Positions 1 through 6,881 of a stretch of DNA of 6,881 bases are shown here, piece after piece. Source of the stretch: an uncultured Eubacteriales bacterium. GTDB lineage: Bacteria > Bacillota > Clostridia > Christensenellales > Aristaeellaceae. Below the pieces are notes generated by a model. The model worked only from the letters and a program-made list of their open reading frames with translations, was not told the origin of the DNA and searched no databases. Each line of letters begins with the position of its first letter. Positions within the stretch are counted from its first letter, which is position 1. The stretch covers positions 1-6,881 of the forward strand of contig CADBNX010000121.1 of the NCBI GenBank assembly GCA_902796115.1, written 5' to 3'. The position numbers and the translations under genes are program-made.

Positions 1-1056
1 CTGGACGCGCTGAACGGCTGGCAGCTGGTCACCGAGCTGAAGGCCGCCACCGGCCTGCCCGCCGCGGCCTCGTTCAAGCACGTCTCGCCCGCCGGCGCGG
101 CCGTCGCCACCCCGATGACCGAGGTCGAGAAGAAGGCCTGCTTCGTGGAAAAGGCCAAGCTGAGCCCGCTGGCCACCGCCTACGCCCGCGCCCGCGGCGC
201 GGACCGCATGTCCTCCTTCGGCGACTGGGTGTCCCTGTCCGACGTGTGCGACAAGGAGACCGCCCGCCTGATCAGCCGCGAGGTGTCCGACGGCGTCATC
301 GCTCCCGGCTACACCGACGAGGCGCTGGAGATCCTGACCGCCAAGCGCAAGGGCGCGTACAACGTGGTGCAGATCGACCCGAACTACACCCCCGCCGCGC
401 TGGAGCGCAAGCAGGTGTTCGGCGTGACCTTCGAGCAGGGCCACAACAACGTGGTGATCGATAAGGCGATGCTCGAGAACATCCCCACCGCCAACAAGGA
501 GATCCCCGACAGCGCGGCGCGCGACCTGATCGTGGCCCTGATCACCCTGAAGTACACCCAGTCCAACTCGGTCTGCTACGCTGAGCACGGCATGGCCATC
601 GGCGTGGGCGCGGGTCAGCAGAGCCGCATCCACTGTACCAGGCTGGCGGGCAACAAGGCCGACCTGTGGCACCTGAGGCAGCATCCGAAGGTTCAGGCGC
701 TGGTATTCAAGGAGGGCCTGGGCCGCTCCGAGCGCGACAACACGATCGACCTGTACCTGAGCGATACCGAGTCCGACGACGTGCTGGCCGACAGCAACTG
801 GCAGAACGTGTTCGCCGAGCGCCCCGAGCCGCTGACGGCGGCCGAGAAGAAGGAATTCCTTTCCACGTTTGACGGCGTGGCGCTGGGCTCCGACGCGTTC
901 TTCCCCTTCAGCGACAACATCGAGCGCGCCTGGCGCAGCGGCGTGAAATACGTCGCGGAACCCGGCGGTTCCATCCGGGACGACGCGGTGATCGAGTGCT
1001 GCGACAAATACGGCATGACCATGTGCTTTACGCATATGCGCCTGTTCCATCACTGA
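1..1056 (+). CDS. purH: AICAR transformylase, 5' end missing (stand-alone type likely)
   Basis: Phosphoribosylaminoimidazolecarboxamide formyltransferase, a cytosolic enzyme that moves the formyl group of 10-formyl-THF onto AICAR to give FAICAR, the penultimate step to IMP. The reading frame is open from base 1, so the gene enters the window already running; 351 residues are visible. The catalytic Lys-His pair sits in SFKHVSPAGAA (codons at 76-81). Further family blocks are YARARGADRMSSFGD, ISREVSDGVIAPGY, KYTQSNSVCYA, GAGQQSRIHCTRLAG and SDAFFPFSDN, and the protein ends in RLFHH, whose Arg codon (1039-1041) matches the C-terminal active-site Arg of human ATIC. By recall of related proteins, about 40 residues are missing, which fits a stand-alone transformylase of about 390 residues without an IMP cyclohydrolase domain. 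The window cannot exclude an N-terminal cyclohydrolase domain, so the symbol purH is used loosely. Codon choice changes near bases 840-900: earlier codons strongly favour GAG, AAG and ACC. No terminator follows, and purD starts 76 nt later. Confidence 0.95.
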   Translation: MDALNGWQLVTELKAATGLPAAASFKHVSPAGAAVATPMTEVEKKACFVEKAKLSPLATAYARARGADRMSSFGDWVSLSDVCDKETARLISREVSDGVIAPGYTDEALEILTAKRKGAYNVVQIDPNYTPAALERKQVFGVTFEQGHNNVVIDKAMLENIPTANKEIPDSAARDLIVALITLKYTQSNSVCYAEHGMAIGVGAGQQSRIHCTRLAGNKADLWHLRQHPKVQALVFKEGLGRSERDNTIDLYLSDTESDDVLADSNWQNVFAERPEPLTAAEKKEFLSTFDGVALGSDAFFPFSDNIERAWRSGVKYVAEPGGSIRDDAVIECCDKYGMTMCFTHMRLFHH

Positions 1057-1065
1057 GAAAGGATT

Positions 1066-1114
1066 GGCCGGACAGGGTCGGGAGCGCGTTCACGGGACGC
1101 TCTCCCGCCCGGCC
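1066..1114 (+). promoter_or_regulatory. Intercistronic hairpin before purD
   Basis: The spacer between purH and purD can fold strongly. The arm 1079-1089 (CGGGAGCGCGT) pairs with 1097-1107 (ACGCTCTCCCG): ten Watson-Crick pairs and one C/T mismatch around a 7-nt loop. An outer stem GGCCGG (1066-1071) with CCGGCC (1109-1114) can enclose it. No T-run follows, so it is not a typical intrinsic terminator. The segment CTCCCG (1102-1107) could instead pair with CGGGAG at 1115-1120, which overlaps the candidate purD ribosome binding site, giving two mutually exclusive folds. The pairing is read directly from the sequence. A role in transcript stability or translation control is inference, and hairpins arise easily in such GC-rich spacers. 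Confidence 0.45.
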
Positions 1115-1115
1115 C

Positions 1116-1129
1116 GGGAGGACGGTGGA
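1116..1129 (+). promoter_or_regulatory. purD ribosome binding region
   Basis: Two candidate Shine-Dalgarno sequences precede the ATG at 1133. GGGAGG (1116-1121) is the better match but lies 11 nt from the start, somewhat far. GGTGGA (1124-1129) is a weaker match only 3 nt away. They support 1133 over the upstream in-frame ATG at 1064, since both fall between the two. Confidence 0.5.
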
Positions 1130-1132
1130 ATC

Positions 1133-2398
1133 ATGAAACTGCTGGTCGTAGGAGGAGGCGGGCGCGAGCACGCCATCATCCGCAAGCTGAAGGAAAACCC
1201 GGAAGCGGAGCAGATTATCGCGCTGCCGGGCAACGGGGGCATCGCGCGCGACGCGGTGTGCGTGAATATCGCGGCAAAGGATATTGACGGCATTGTGGAT
1301 TTTGCCGTGAAAAACCGCATCGATTACGCGGTGGTGGCACCGGACGATCCGCTGGTGCTGGGCTGCGTGAACGCGCTGGAAGCGGCGGGCATTCCCTGCT
1401 TCGGGCCGCGCGCGGCGGCGGCCGCCATTGAGGGGAGCAAGGTATTCGCCAAGGAACTGATGAAAAAATACGGGATCCCGACGGCGAAATATGAAGTGTT
1501 TTCTTCCCCGGAAGCGGCATACGCCTACCTGGAAAAGGCGCCGATCCCCACGGTGGTCAAGGCGGACGGGCTGGCGCTGGGCAAGGGCGTGACCGTAGCG
1601 ATGACGAGAGATGAAGCGCTTGCCGCCGTTCGTGAAATCATGCAGGATAAAAAATTCGGCGCGAGCGGGGACCGCATCGTGATCGAGGAATACCTGGAGG
1701 GCCCGGAGGTATCCGTGCTCAGTTTTACGGACGGGAACACGCTGGTGCCCATGGTATCCAGCATGGACCACAAGCGGGCGCTGGACGGTGACCGGGGCAA
1801 AAATACCGGCGGGATGGGCACCGTCGCTCCGAACCCGTATTTTACGCCGGAAATCGAAAAACGCTGCATGGAAGAGATCTTCCTGCCCACCATCCGCGCC
1901 ATGAAGGCTGAGGGGCGCGAGTTCCGCGGCTGCCTGTATTTCGGGCTCATGCTGACGAAGGACGGGCCGAAGGTGATCGAATACAACTGCCGTTTCGGCG
2001 ATCCGGAAACGCAGGTGGTGCTGCCGCTGCTGGAGAGCGATCTTTTGACCGTGATGCGGGCCGTGACGGAGGGAAAACTGGCGCAGTGCCCGGTGCGATT
2101 CCGCAGGGCGCACGCGTGCTGCGTGATCCTCGCCTCGGAAGGATATCCGGAGCATTACGCGCGCGGGTTTGAAATCACGATGCCCGAAGGGACGGAGAAA
2201 AACGTGTATTTCGCGGGCGCCGCGATGAAGGACGGAAAACTGGTCACCTCCGGCGGAAGGGTGCTCGGAGTGACCGCGGCGGCGGACAGCCTGCCCGAAG
2301 CCGTGCGCAGGGCCTATGAACTGGCTGAGGGGATCCGATTCGAAAACCGGTATTTCCGCCGCGACATCGGCAGGAAAGCCATGGAAGCGCTGGCGTGA
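1133..2398 (+). CDS. purD: Phosphoribosylamine-glycine ligase (GAR synthetase)
   Basis: Cytosolic ATP-grasp enzyme joining 5-phosphoribosylamine and glycine with ATP to give GAR, the second step of purine synthesis. The protein has 421 residues, a normal length for PurD. The N-terminal domain opens with MKLLVVGGGGREHAI and has PGNGG at residues 32-36. The ATP-grasp domain follows, with KADGLALGKGV at about 143-153, DHKRALDGDRGKNTGGMGT at 212-230, and the metal- and ATP-binding signature EYNCRFGDPETQ at 283-294. The C-terminal domain runs to the end without interruption. I chose the ATG at 1133 because the conserved N-terminus begins exactly there; an in-frame ATG at 1064 would add 23 residues read from the hairpin-forming spacer, with no resemblance to PurD. 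The gene's last bases overlap a possible GTG start of purL, which points to translational coupling. Family assignment is secure; operon membership is inferred from spacing. Confidence 0.97.
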   Translation: MKLLVVGGGGREHAIIRKLKENPEAEQIIALPGNGGIARDAVCVNIAAKDIDGIVDFAVKNRIDYAVVAPDDPLVLGCVNALEAAGIPCFGPRAAAAAIEGSKVFAKELMKKYGIPTAKYEVFSSPEAAYAYLEKAPIPTVVKADGLALGKGVTVAMTRDEALAAVREIMQDKKFGASGDRIVIEEYLEGPEVSVLSFTDGNTLVPMVSSMDHKRALDGDRGKNTGGMGTVAPNPYFTPEIEKRCMEEIFLPTIRAMKAEGREFRGCLYFGLMLTKDGPKVIEYNCRFGDPETQVVLPLLESDLLTVMRAVTEGKLAQCPVRFRRAHACCVILASEGYPEHYARGFEITMPEGTEKNVYFAGAAMKDGKLVTSGGRVLGVTAAADSLPEAVRRAYELAEGIRFENRYFRRDIGRKAMEALA

Positions 2399-2399
2399 G

Positions 2400-2404
2400 A
2401 GGGG
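2400..2404 (+). promoter_or_regulatory. purL ribosome binding site
   Basis: AGGGG, within AGAGGGGA at 2398-2405, lies 5 nt before the ATG at 2410. It decides the start in favour of 2410, because it falls downstream of the alternative GTG at 2395 and cannot serve that codon. Confidence 0.65.
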
Positions 2405-2409
2405 ACGGC

Positions 2410-5400
2410 ATGGTTTACAGAGTATTTGTGGAAAAGAAGCCCGGGCTGGATCTGGAAGCCCGCAACCTTGAAAACGAGTGCAGGCAGCTGCTGGGTATCC
2501 GCGGACTGGAACGCGTGAGGCTGCTGAACCGCTATGACGCGGAGAACATATCCGAAGAACTGTTCCGGAGCGCCGTGAAAACCGTGTTTTCCGAGCCGCA
2601 GGTGGATATCGCCTCGGAAGAAGCGCCGCAGGACGGCGCGCGTGTGTTCGCGGTGGAATACCTGCCCGGTCAGTTTGACCAGCGCGCGGATTCCGCCGCG
2701 CAGTGCATCCAGATCCTCAGCCAGGGGGATCGTCCGCTGATCCGCAGCGCCAGGGTATACCTGCTCTACGGCAGCCTGACGGATGCGGAGCTTCGGGAAA
2801 TCAAAAAATACGTGATCAACCCGGTGGAAGCCCGGGAAGCTTCCCTCGAAAAACCCGAAACCCTGAAAGAGGACTGGGCGAAGCCCGGACGGGTCAAGGT
2901 GCTGGACGGGTTCAGGGAGCTGGACGGGAAGGGCCTGGAAGATTTCGTGAACCGCTTCGGGCTCGCCATGGACGTGGACGACATCGCGTTCTGCCAGGCG
3001 TATTTCCGGAAGGAAGGGCGCGATCCCACCGTTACGGAAATCCGCATGCTGGACACCTACTGGAGCGATCACTGCCGGCACACCACCTTCCTGACGGAAA
3101 TCGGGAATGTGCGTTTTCAGGACGCGCTTCTTGGGGACGCGTTCGCGGATTACCTGCGCGTGAGGAAGGATTTAAGGCGCGAGGGGAAACCCGTGTGCCT
3201 GATGGACCTGGCGACGGTGGCGGCCCGCTGGCTGAAAGCGCACGGTAAGCTGCCGAAGCTGGACGAGAGTGAGGAAATCAACGCGTGCACCGTGAAGATC
3301 GAGGTGGAAGCGGACGGGCAGAAGGAGCCGTGGCTGCTGCTGTTCAAGAATGAGACCCACAACCATCCCACGGAGATCGAGCCTTTCGGCGGAGCCGCCA
3401 CCTGCATCGGCGGCGCGATCCGCGATCCGCTCAGCGGCAGGGCTTACGTGTACGGTGCCATGCGGGTGACCGGCGCGGCGGATCCGACTGTGCCGATCAG
3501 CGAAACCATTCCGGGCAAGCTGCCCCAGAGAAAACTGGTTACGACCGCCGCGGCGGGGTATTCCTCCTACGGGAACCAGATCGGACTTGCAACCGGCATC
3601 GTGGATGAGCTCTATCATCCCGGATACGCGGCGAAACGCCTGGAAATCGGCGCCGTCATCGCCGCGGCGCCGCAGGAGAATGTGCGCCGGGAAGTGCCCC
3701 GGCCCGGGGACGCGGTGATCCTGCTGGGCGGCAGCACCGGCCGCGACGGCATCGGCGGCGCGACGGGTTCCTCCAAAGCGCATAACGCGCACAGCGGGGA
3801 AATGTGCGGAGCCGAGGTGCAGAAGGGCAACGCGCCGGAGGAAAGAAAGCTTCAGCGCCTGTTCCGCAACGGGGAAGCCTGCAGGCTGATCAAGCGCTGC
3901 AACGATTTCGGCGCGGGCGGGGTCAGCGTGGCCATCGGGGAACTGGCGGACGGGCTGGATATCAATCTGGACGCGGTGCCGAAGAAATACGAAGGCCTGG
4001 ACGGCACGGAGCTTGCCATTTCCGAAAGTCAGGAGCGCATGGCGGTGGTCGTGGCCGAAGAGGACGTGCCCCGGTTCCTGGCGCTGGCGGAGCAGGAAAA
4101 CCTGCAGGCCTGCCGGGTGGCGGCCGTGACGGAGGAAAAGCGTCTGCGGATGCGCTGGCAGGGCGATACCGTGGTGGATATCAGCCGCGAATTCCTGAAT
4201 ACCAACGGCGCGCCGAAGCACACGGAAGCGGCGCCGGAAAAAATCGGGGCCTGGCGGCAGGAAAGATCGGGCGGATTTTCCGATACGCTGCGCGCCATGG
4301 CGGGGGATCTGAACCTGTGCTCCAGGCGCGGCCTCGGAGAGCGCTTCGATTCCACCATCGGGGCGGGCACCGTGCTGATGCCCTACGGCGGCAAATACCA
4401 GCTGACGCCCGTTCAGGCGATGGTGCAGAAGATAAGCATGGAGAAAAAGCACACGGACGACTGCAGCCTGATGGCGTGGGGGTACAATCCGTTCATCGCG
4501 GAGAAAAGCCCCTTCCACGGCGCGTACCTCGCCGTGGTGGAGAGCGTGTGCAAGCTGATCGCCACGGGCGCGGATTTCCGGGATGTGTATCTGACCTTCC
4601 AGGAGTACTTTGAGAAACCGGGCAGGGACCCGGCGCGGTGGGGACAGCCGCTCGCGGCGCTCCTCGGCGCGTTTGAAGCGCAGATGAAGCTCGGTATCGG
4701 CGCGATCGGCGGGAAGGACTCCATGAGCGGGTCCTTTGAAAAGCTGGACGTGCCGCCCACCCTGGTGTCGTTCGCGGTCACGATGGGAAAAACCGGGGAA
4801 ATCCTGTCCCCGGAACTGAAAAAGGCGGGCAGCCGGGTGGAACTGTTCCATACAAAAACGGATGAAAACGGCCTGCCGGACACGGAAGAGCTGCTTCATC
4901 ACTTCAGCCGCGTGACGGAACTGATCCGCGGCGGGAAAATTCTTAGCTGCTATACGCCTGGCATGGGCGGCATCGCGGAAGCGGTGATGAAAATGAGCTT
5001 CGGAAACGGGTTCGGGTTCCGCTTCGCGGACGGATGGACGGTGGAGGAGCTGACCGCGTGCCGGTACGGCGATTTCCTGGTGGAAACGGAAGAGGACTGC
5101 GGCGGGATACCGGTCGGAACCGTGACGCGGGAGGCGGAATTCGCGCTGGGCAGCGAGCGCGTTCCCGCTGCCGAAATCCTGGAAACATGGGAAGGACGCC
5201 TGGAAGAGGTATACCCGTGCAATATCCCGACGCCTGCCGTGAAGGCGGAGACCTTCTCGGGCACCGCCCAAAGGACGCATGCCCCCGCGCTGCGGACGGC
5301 GAAGCCCCGCGTGGTGATCCCCGCGTTTCCGGGCACGAACTGCGAGTATGACAGCGCGCGCGCCGTGCGGGACGCCGGCGCGGATGCCGAGATCCTGGTG

Positions 5401-6099
5401 ATCAATAACCTGACGGGCGAGGGGATCGCGCGCAGTGTGGACGCGTTCGCACGCTCGATCCGCGCCTCCCAGATGATTTTCATCCCCGGCGGTTTCAGCG
5501 GCGGGGACGAACCGGACGGAAGCGCGAAATTCATTACGGCCTTCTTCCGCTCTCCGGCGGTGCGCGAGGCCGTAGGCGAACTGCTGGAGAAGCGGGACGG
5601 CCTGATCTGCGGCATCTGCAACGGCTTCCAGGCGCTGATCAAGCTGGGCCTCGTGCCCTACGGACGCATCGCGGAGCCGGAAGAGAACAGCCCCACGCTG
5701 ACCTTCAACACCATCGGCAGGCATCAGAGCCGCATCGTGCGCACGCGGATCGCGAGCAATCTGAGCCCCTGGCTGCGCAAAACGCAAGTGGGAGATATTT
5801 TCCAGGTGCCGATCAGCCACGGGGAGGGCCGTTTCCTGGCGGATGAGGAAACCGTCAGGAAGCTTGCCGCGAACGGGCAGATCGCGACCCAGTACGTGGA
5901 TCTTGCGGGGGAAGCCACGATGGACGTGCGCTTCAATCCCAACGGAAGCTGCTTTGCCGTCGAGGGGATCACCAGTCCCGACGGACGCGTGTTCGGTAAA
6001 ATGGGACACAGCGAACGGACGGGAGACGGGCTGTACCGGAACGTGCCGGGAAGGTATGACATCGGCATGTTCGAATCGGCCGTCGCGTATTTCAAATAA
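2410..6099 (+). CDS. purL: FGAM synthase, single-chain (PurS-like/synthetase/glutaminase fusion)
   Basis: Phosphoribosylformylglycinamidine synthase converts formyl-GAR, glutamine and ATP to FGAM, glutamate and ADP. This is the one-chain form of 1229 residues, similar in length to other clostridial single-chain enzymes. An N-terminal PurS-like region starts at MVYRVFVEKK. The synthetase part shows SDHCRHTTF (219-227), KNETHNHPTEIEPFGG (313-328), GGSTGRDGIGGATG (440-453) and, in the second half, GAIGGKDSMSG (764-774). A class I glutamine amidotransferase domain begins near residue 967 (PRVVIPAFPGTNCE). Its likely triad is complete: Cys1070 in CGICNGFQ, His1200 and Glu1202 in GHSER. The ATG at 2410 is preferred because of the AGGGG site upstream; the GTG at 2395 would overlap the purD stop as GTGA and add five residues. 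The domain order suggests the clostridial rather than the three-subunit Bacillus layout. No frame break is visible. Ammonia from the glutaminase presumably reaches the synthetase site within the same chain, as known for the family. Confidence 0.97.
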   Translation: MVYRVFVEKKPGLDLEARNLENECRQLLGIRGLERVRLLNRYDAENISEELFRSAVKTVFSEPQVDIASEEAPQDGARVFAVEYLPGQFDQRADSAAQCIQILSQGDRPLIRSARVYLLYGSLTDAELREIKKYVINPVEAREASLEKPETLKEDWAKPGRVKVLDGFRELDGKGLEDFVNRFGLAMDVDDIAFCQAYFRKEGRDPTVTEIRMLDTYWSDHCRHTTFLTEIGNVRFQDALLGDAFADYLRVRKDLRREGKPVCLMDLATVAARWLKAHGKLPKLDESEEINACTVKIEVEADGQKEPWLLLFKNETHNHPTEIEPFGGAATCIGGAIRDPLSGRAYVYGAMRVTGAADPTVPISETIPGKLPQRKLVTTAAAGYSSYGNQIGLATGIVDELYHPGYAAKRLEIGAVIAAAPQENVRREVPRPGDAVILLGGSTGRDGIGGATGSSKAHNAHSGEMCGAEVQKGNAPEERKLQRLFRNGEACRLIKRCNDFGAGGVSVAIGELADGLDINLDAVPKKYEGLDGTELAISESQERMAVVVAEEDVPRFLALAEQENLQACRVAAVTEEKRLRMRWQGDTVVDISREFLNTNGAPKHTEAAPEKIGAWRQERSGGFSDTLRAMAGDLNLCSRRGLGERFDSTIGAGTVLMPYGGKYQLTPVQAMVQKISMEKKHTDDCSLMAWGYNPFIAEKSPFHGAYLAVVESVCKLIATGADFRDVYLTFQEYFEKPGRDPARWGQPLAALLGAFEAQMKLGIGAIGGKDSMSGSFEKLDVPPTLVSFAVTMGKTGEILSPELKKAGSRVELFHTKTDENGLPDTEELLHHFSRVTELIRGGKILSCYTPGMGGIAEAVMKMSFGNGFGFRFADGWTVEELTACRYGDFLVETEEDCGGIPVGTVTREAEFALGSERVPAAEILETWEGRLEEVYPCNIPTPAVKAETFSGTAQRTHAPALRTAKPRVVIPAFPGTNCEYDSARAVRDAGADAEILVINNLTGEGIARSVDAFARSIRASQMIFIPGGFSGGDEPDGSAKFITAFFRSPAVREAVGELLEKRDGLICGICNGFQALIKLGLVPYGRIAEPEENSPTLTFNTIGRHQSRIVRTRIASNLSPWLRKTQVGDIFQVPISHGEGRFLADEETVRKLAANGQIATQYVDLAGEATMDVRFNPNGSCFAVEGITSPDGRVFGKMGHSERTGDGLYRNVPGRYDIGMFESAVAYFK

Positions 6100-6124
6100 A
6101 CAGACGCCGCGAAGGAGCAGGCGC

Positions 6125-6140
6125 GCGGGAAGACGCCCGC
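6125..6140 (+). other. Small GC hairpin between purL and fhs
   Basis: GCGGG (6125-6129) can pair with CCCGC (6136-6140) across a 6-nt loop. A run of six A follows, not T, so on the + strand it does not resemble a terminator. With only five pairs it may be chance. The rest of the 64-nt spacer shows no promoter I can support, so fhs is probably read from the purL transcript. Confidence 0.25.
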
Positions 6141-6147
6141 AAAAAAC

Positions 6148-6154
6148 AGGAGGG
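6148..6154 (+). promoter_or_regulatory. fhs ribosome binding site
   Basis: AGGAGGG, a near-perfect Shine-Dalgarno sequence and the strongest in the window, lies 9 nt before the ATG at 6164. Another ATG at 6157 is in a different frame and only 2 nt from this site, too close for good initiation. Confidence 0.8.
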
Positions 6155-6163
6155 AAATGAACC

Positions 6164-6881
6164 ATGGCTTATCTGTCGGATATCGAAATCGCCCAGCAGT
6201 GCAAAATGAAACCCATCGGAGAGATCGCGCGCAAGGCGCATGTGGATGAGAAATACGTGGAGCAGTACGGCCGGTATAAGGCGAAGATCAACCCGGCCCT
6301 GCTTGAGGAAACGGACCGCAAGCCCGGAAAGCTGGTGCTGGTGACGGCCATTACCCCGACCCCGGCGGGCGAGGGCAAGACAACGACCACGATCGGCCTG
6401 GCGGACGGGCTAGCCCGCATCGGCAAGGACGTTACGGTGGCGCTGCGCGAGCCGAGCCTGGGCCCGGTATTCGGCATCAAGGGAGGCGCCGCGGGCGGCG
6501 GTTGGGCGCAGGTGGTGCCGATGGAGGACATCAACCTGCATTTCACCGGCGATTTTCACGCCATCGGCGCGGCGAACAACCTGCTGGCCGCGATGCTGGA
6601 CAATCACATCCAGCAGGGAAACCGGCTTGGGATCGATGTGAAGAAAATCACCTGGAAGCGCTGCGTGGATATGAATGACCGGCAGCTGCGCTTTGTGGTG
6701 GACGGACTGGGCGGCAAAGCCAACGGCACGCCCCGCGAGGACGGCTTTGACATTACGGTGGCCAGCGAAATCATGGCGGTATTCTGTCTCGCCACTTCCA
6801 TCCGCGATCTGAAGGAGCGTCTGGGACGCATCATCGTGGCCTATACCTATGACGACCGTCCGGTAACAGCCGACGATCTGA
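6164..6881 (+). CDS. fhs: Formate-tetrahydrofolate ligase, 3' end missing
   Basis: Also called 10-formyl-THF synthetase: formate, THF and ATP give 10-formyl-THF, ADP and phosphate, in the cytosol. The frame is open to the window end, showing 239 complete codons of a protein usually near 556 residues. Diagnostic segments are the P-loop TPTPAGEGKTTTT (64-76, Lys72), REPSLGPVFGIKGGAAGGG (95-113), QVVPMEDINLHFTGDFHAI and GLGGKANGTPREDGFDITVA. Lys72 and Arg95 correspond by alignment from memory to Lys74 and Arg97 of the Moorella enzyme. Residue 114 is Trp where I recall Tyr in most relatives, within GGGWAQVV. The start at 6164 is supported by the ribosome binding site and by the family-typical opening (SDIEIAQQCKMKPI). 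Its place after the purine genes suggests it supplies 10-formyl-THF to the transformylase encoded at the start of the window, and possibly to PurN. A role in acetogenic carbon fixation cannot be judged from this window. Confidence 0.96.
   Translation, partial: MAYLSDIEIAQQCKMKPIGEIARKAHVDEKYVEQYGRYKAKINPALLEETDRKPGKLVLVTAITPTPAGEGKTTTTIGLADGLARIGKDVTVALREPSLGPVFGIKGGAAGGGWAQVVPMEDINLHFTGDFHAIGAANNLLAAMLDNHIQQGNRLGIDVKKITWKRCVDMNDRQLRFVVDGLGGKANGTPREDGFDITVASEIMAVFCLATSIRDLKERLGRIIVAYTYDDRPVTADDL

Noticed and set aside
1079..1107. Intrinsic terminator between purH and purD
   Set aside because: The stem is strong but is followed by a GC-rich stretch rather than a run of T.
1064..1132. In-frame N-terminal extension of purD from the ATG at 1064
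   Set aside because: The 23 extra residues come from the hairpin-forming spacer and do not resemble PurD. The conserved opening MKLLVVGGGGREHA starts at 1133.
1057..1132. Purine riboswitch or other known aptamer in the spacers
   Set aside because: The spacers are only 76 and 64 nt, and I see no conserved purine-aptamer junction. Any such element would be expected upstream of the first gene, outside the window.
1028..2155. A 375-codon open frame on the - strand opposite purD
   Set aside because: Same cause: composition-driven shadow of purD with no motif and no convincing ribosome binding site considered necessary to keep it.
6157..6163. ATG at 6157 as an alternative start after the AGGAGGG site
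   Set aside because: It is in a different frame from fhs and too close to the ribosome binding site. The frame from 6164 gives the conserved protein.
3172..6165. A 997-codon open frame on the - strand opposite purL
   Set aside because: It lies antisense to a fully conserved PurL. The translation is rich in Arg, His, Ala and Pro with no recognisable domain, as expected when a GC-rich gene with biased third positions is read backwards.
1..6881. Mobile elements, CRISPR arrays, tRNA or rRNA genes
   Set aside because: I found no direct-repeat array, transposase-like protein, terminal inverted repeats or recognisable RNA gene. Coding sequence fills almost the whole window.

Overview
The window is a stretch of GC-rich bacterial chromosome carrying four genes on the + strand, all tied to de novo purine synthesis. 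The organism is most likely a GC-rich member of the Clostridia (Bacillota), perhaps gut-associated. That placement rests on three things: a single-chain PurL of the clostridial type, an AICAR transformylase that looks like the stand-alone clostridial protein, and a formate-THF ligase gene beside purine genes. No marker gene is present, so the taxonomy is an inference.

Layout: 1-1056 is the C-terminal part of AICAR transformylase (its 5' end lies outside the window). 1057-1132 is a 76-nt spacer that can form a strong hairpin just before the purD ribosome binding site. 1133-2398 is purD. 2410-6099 is a full-length single-chain purL; its likely ATG lies 11 nt after the purD stop, and an alternative GTG start overlaps that stop. 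6100-6163 is a short spacer with an AGGAGGG ribosome binding site. 6164-6881 is the N-terminal part of fhs (formate-THF ligase), cut by the window end. No stretch over 300 bases lacks a gene.

How they work together: PurD makes glycinamide ribonucleotide. PurL converts formyl-GAR to FGAM using glutamine and ATP. The transformylase adds the last formyl group (AICAR to FAICAR), drawing on 10-formyl-THF. Fhs makes 10-formyl-THF from formate, THF and ATP. The small spacers, common strand and lack of a clear terminator suggest one transcript whose promoter lies upstream of the window.

I found no new biological system here; this is an ordinary biosynthetic operon. The points worth a second look are the eukaryote-like AICAR transformylase sequence, a sharp codon-usage change inside that gene, and a possible alternative RNA fold around the purD ribosome binding site.
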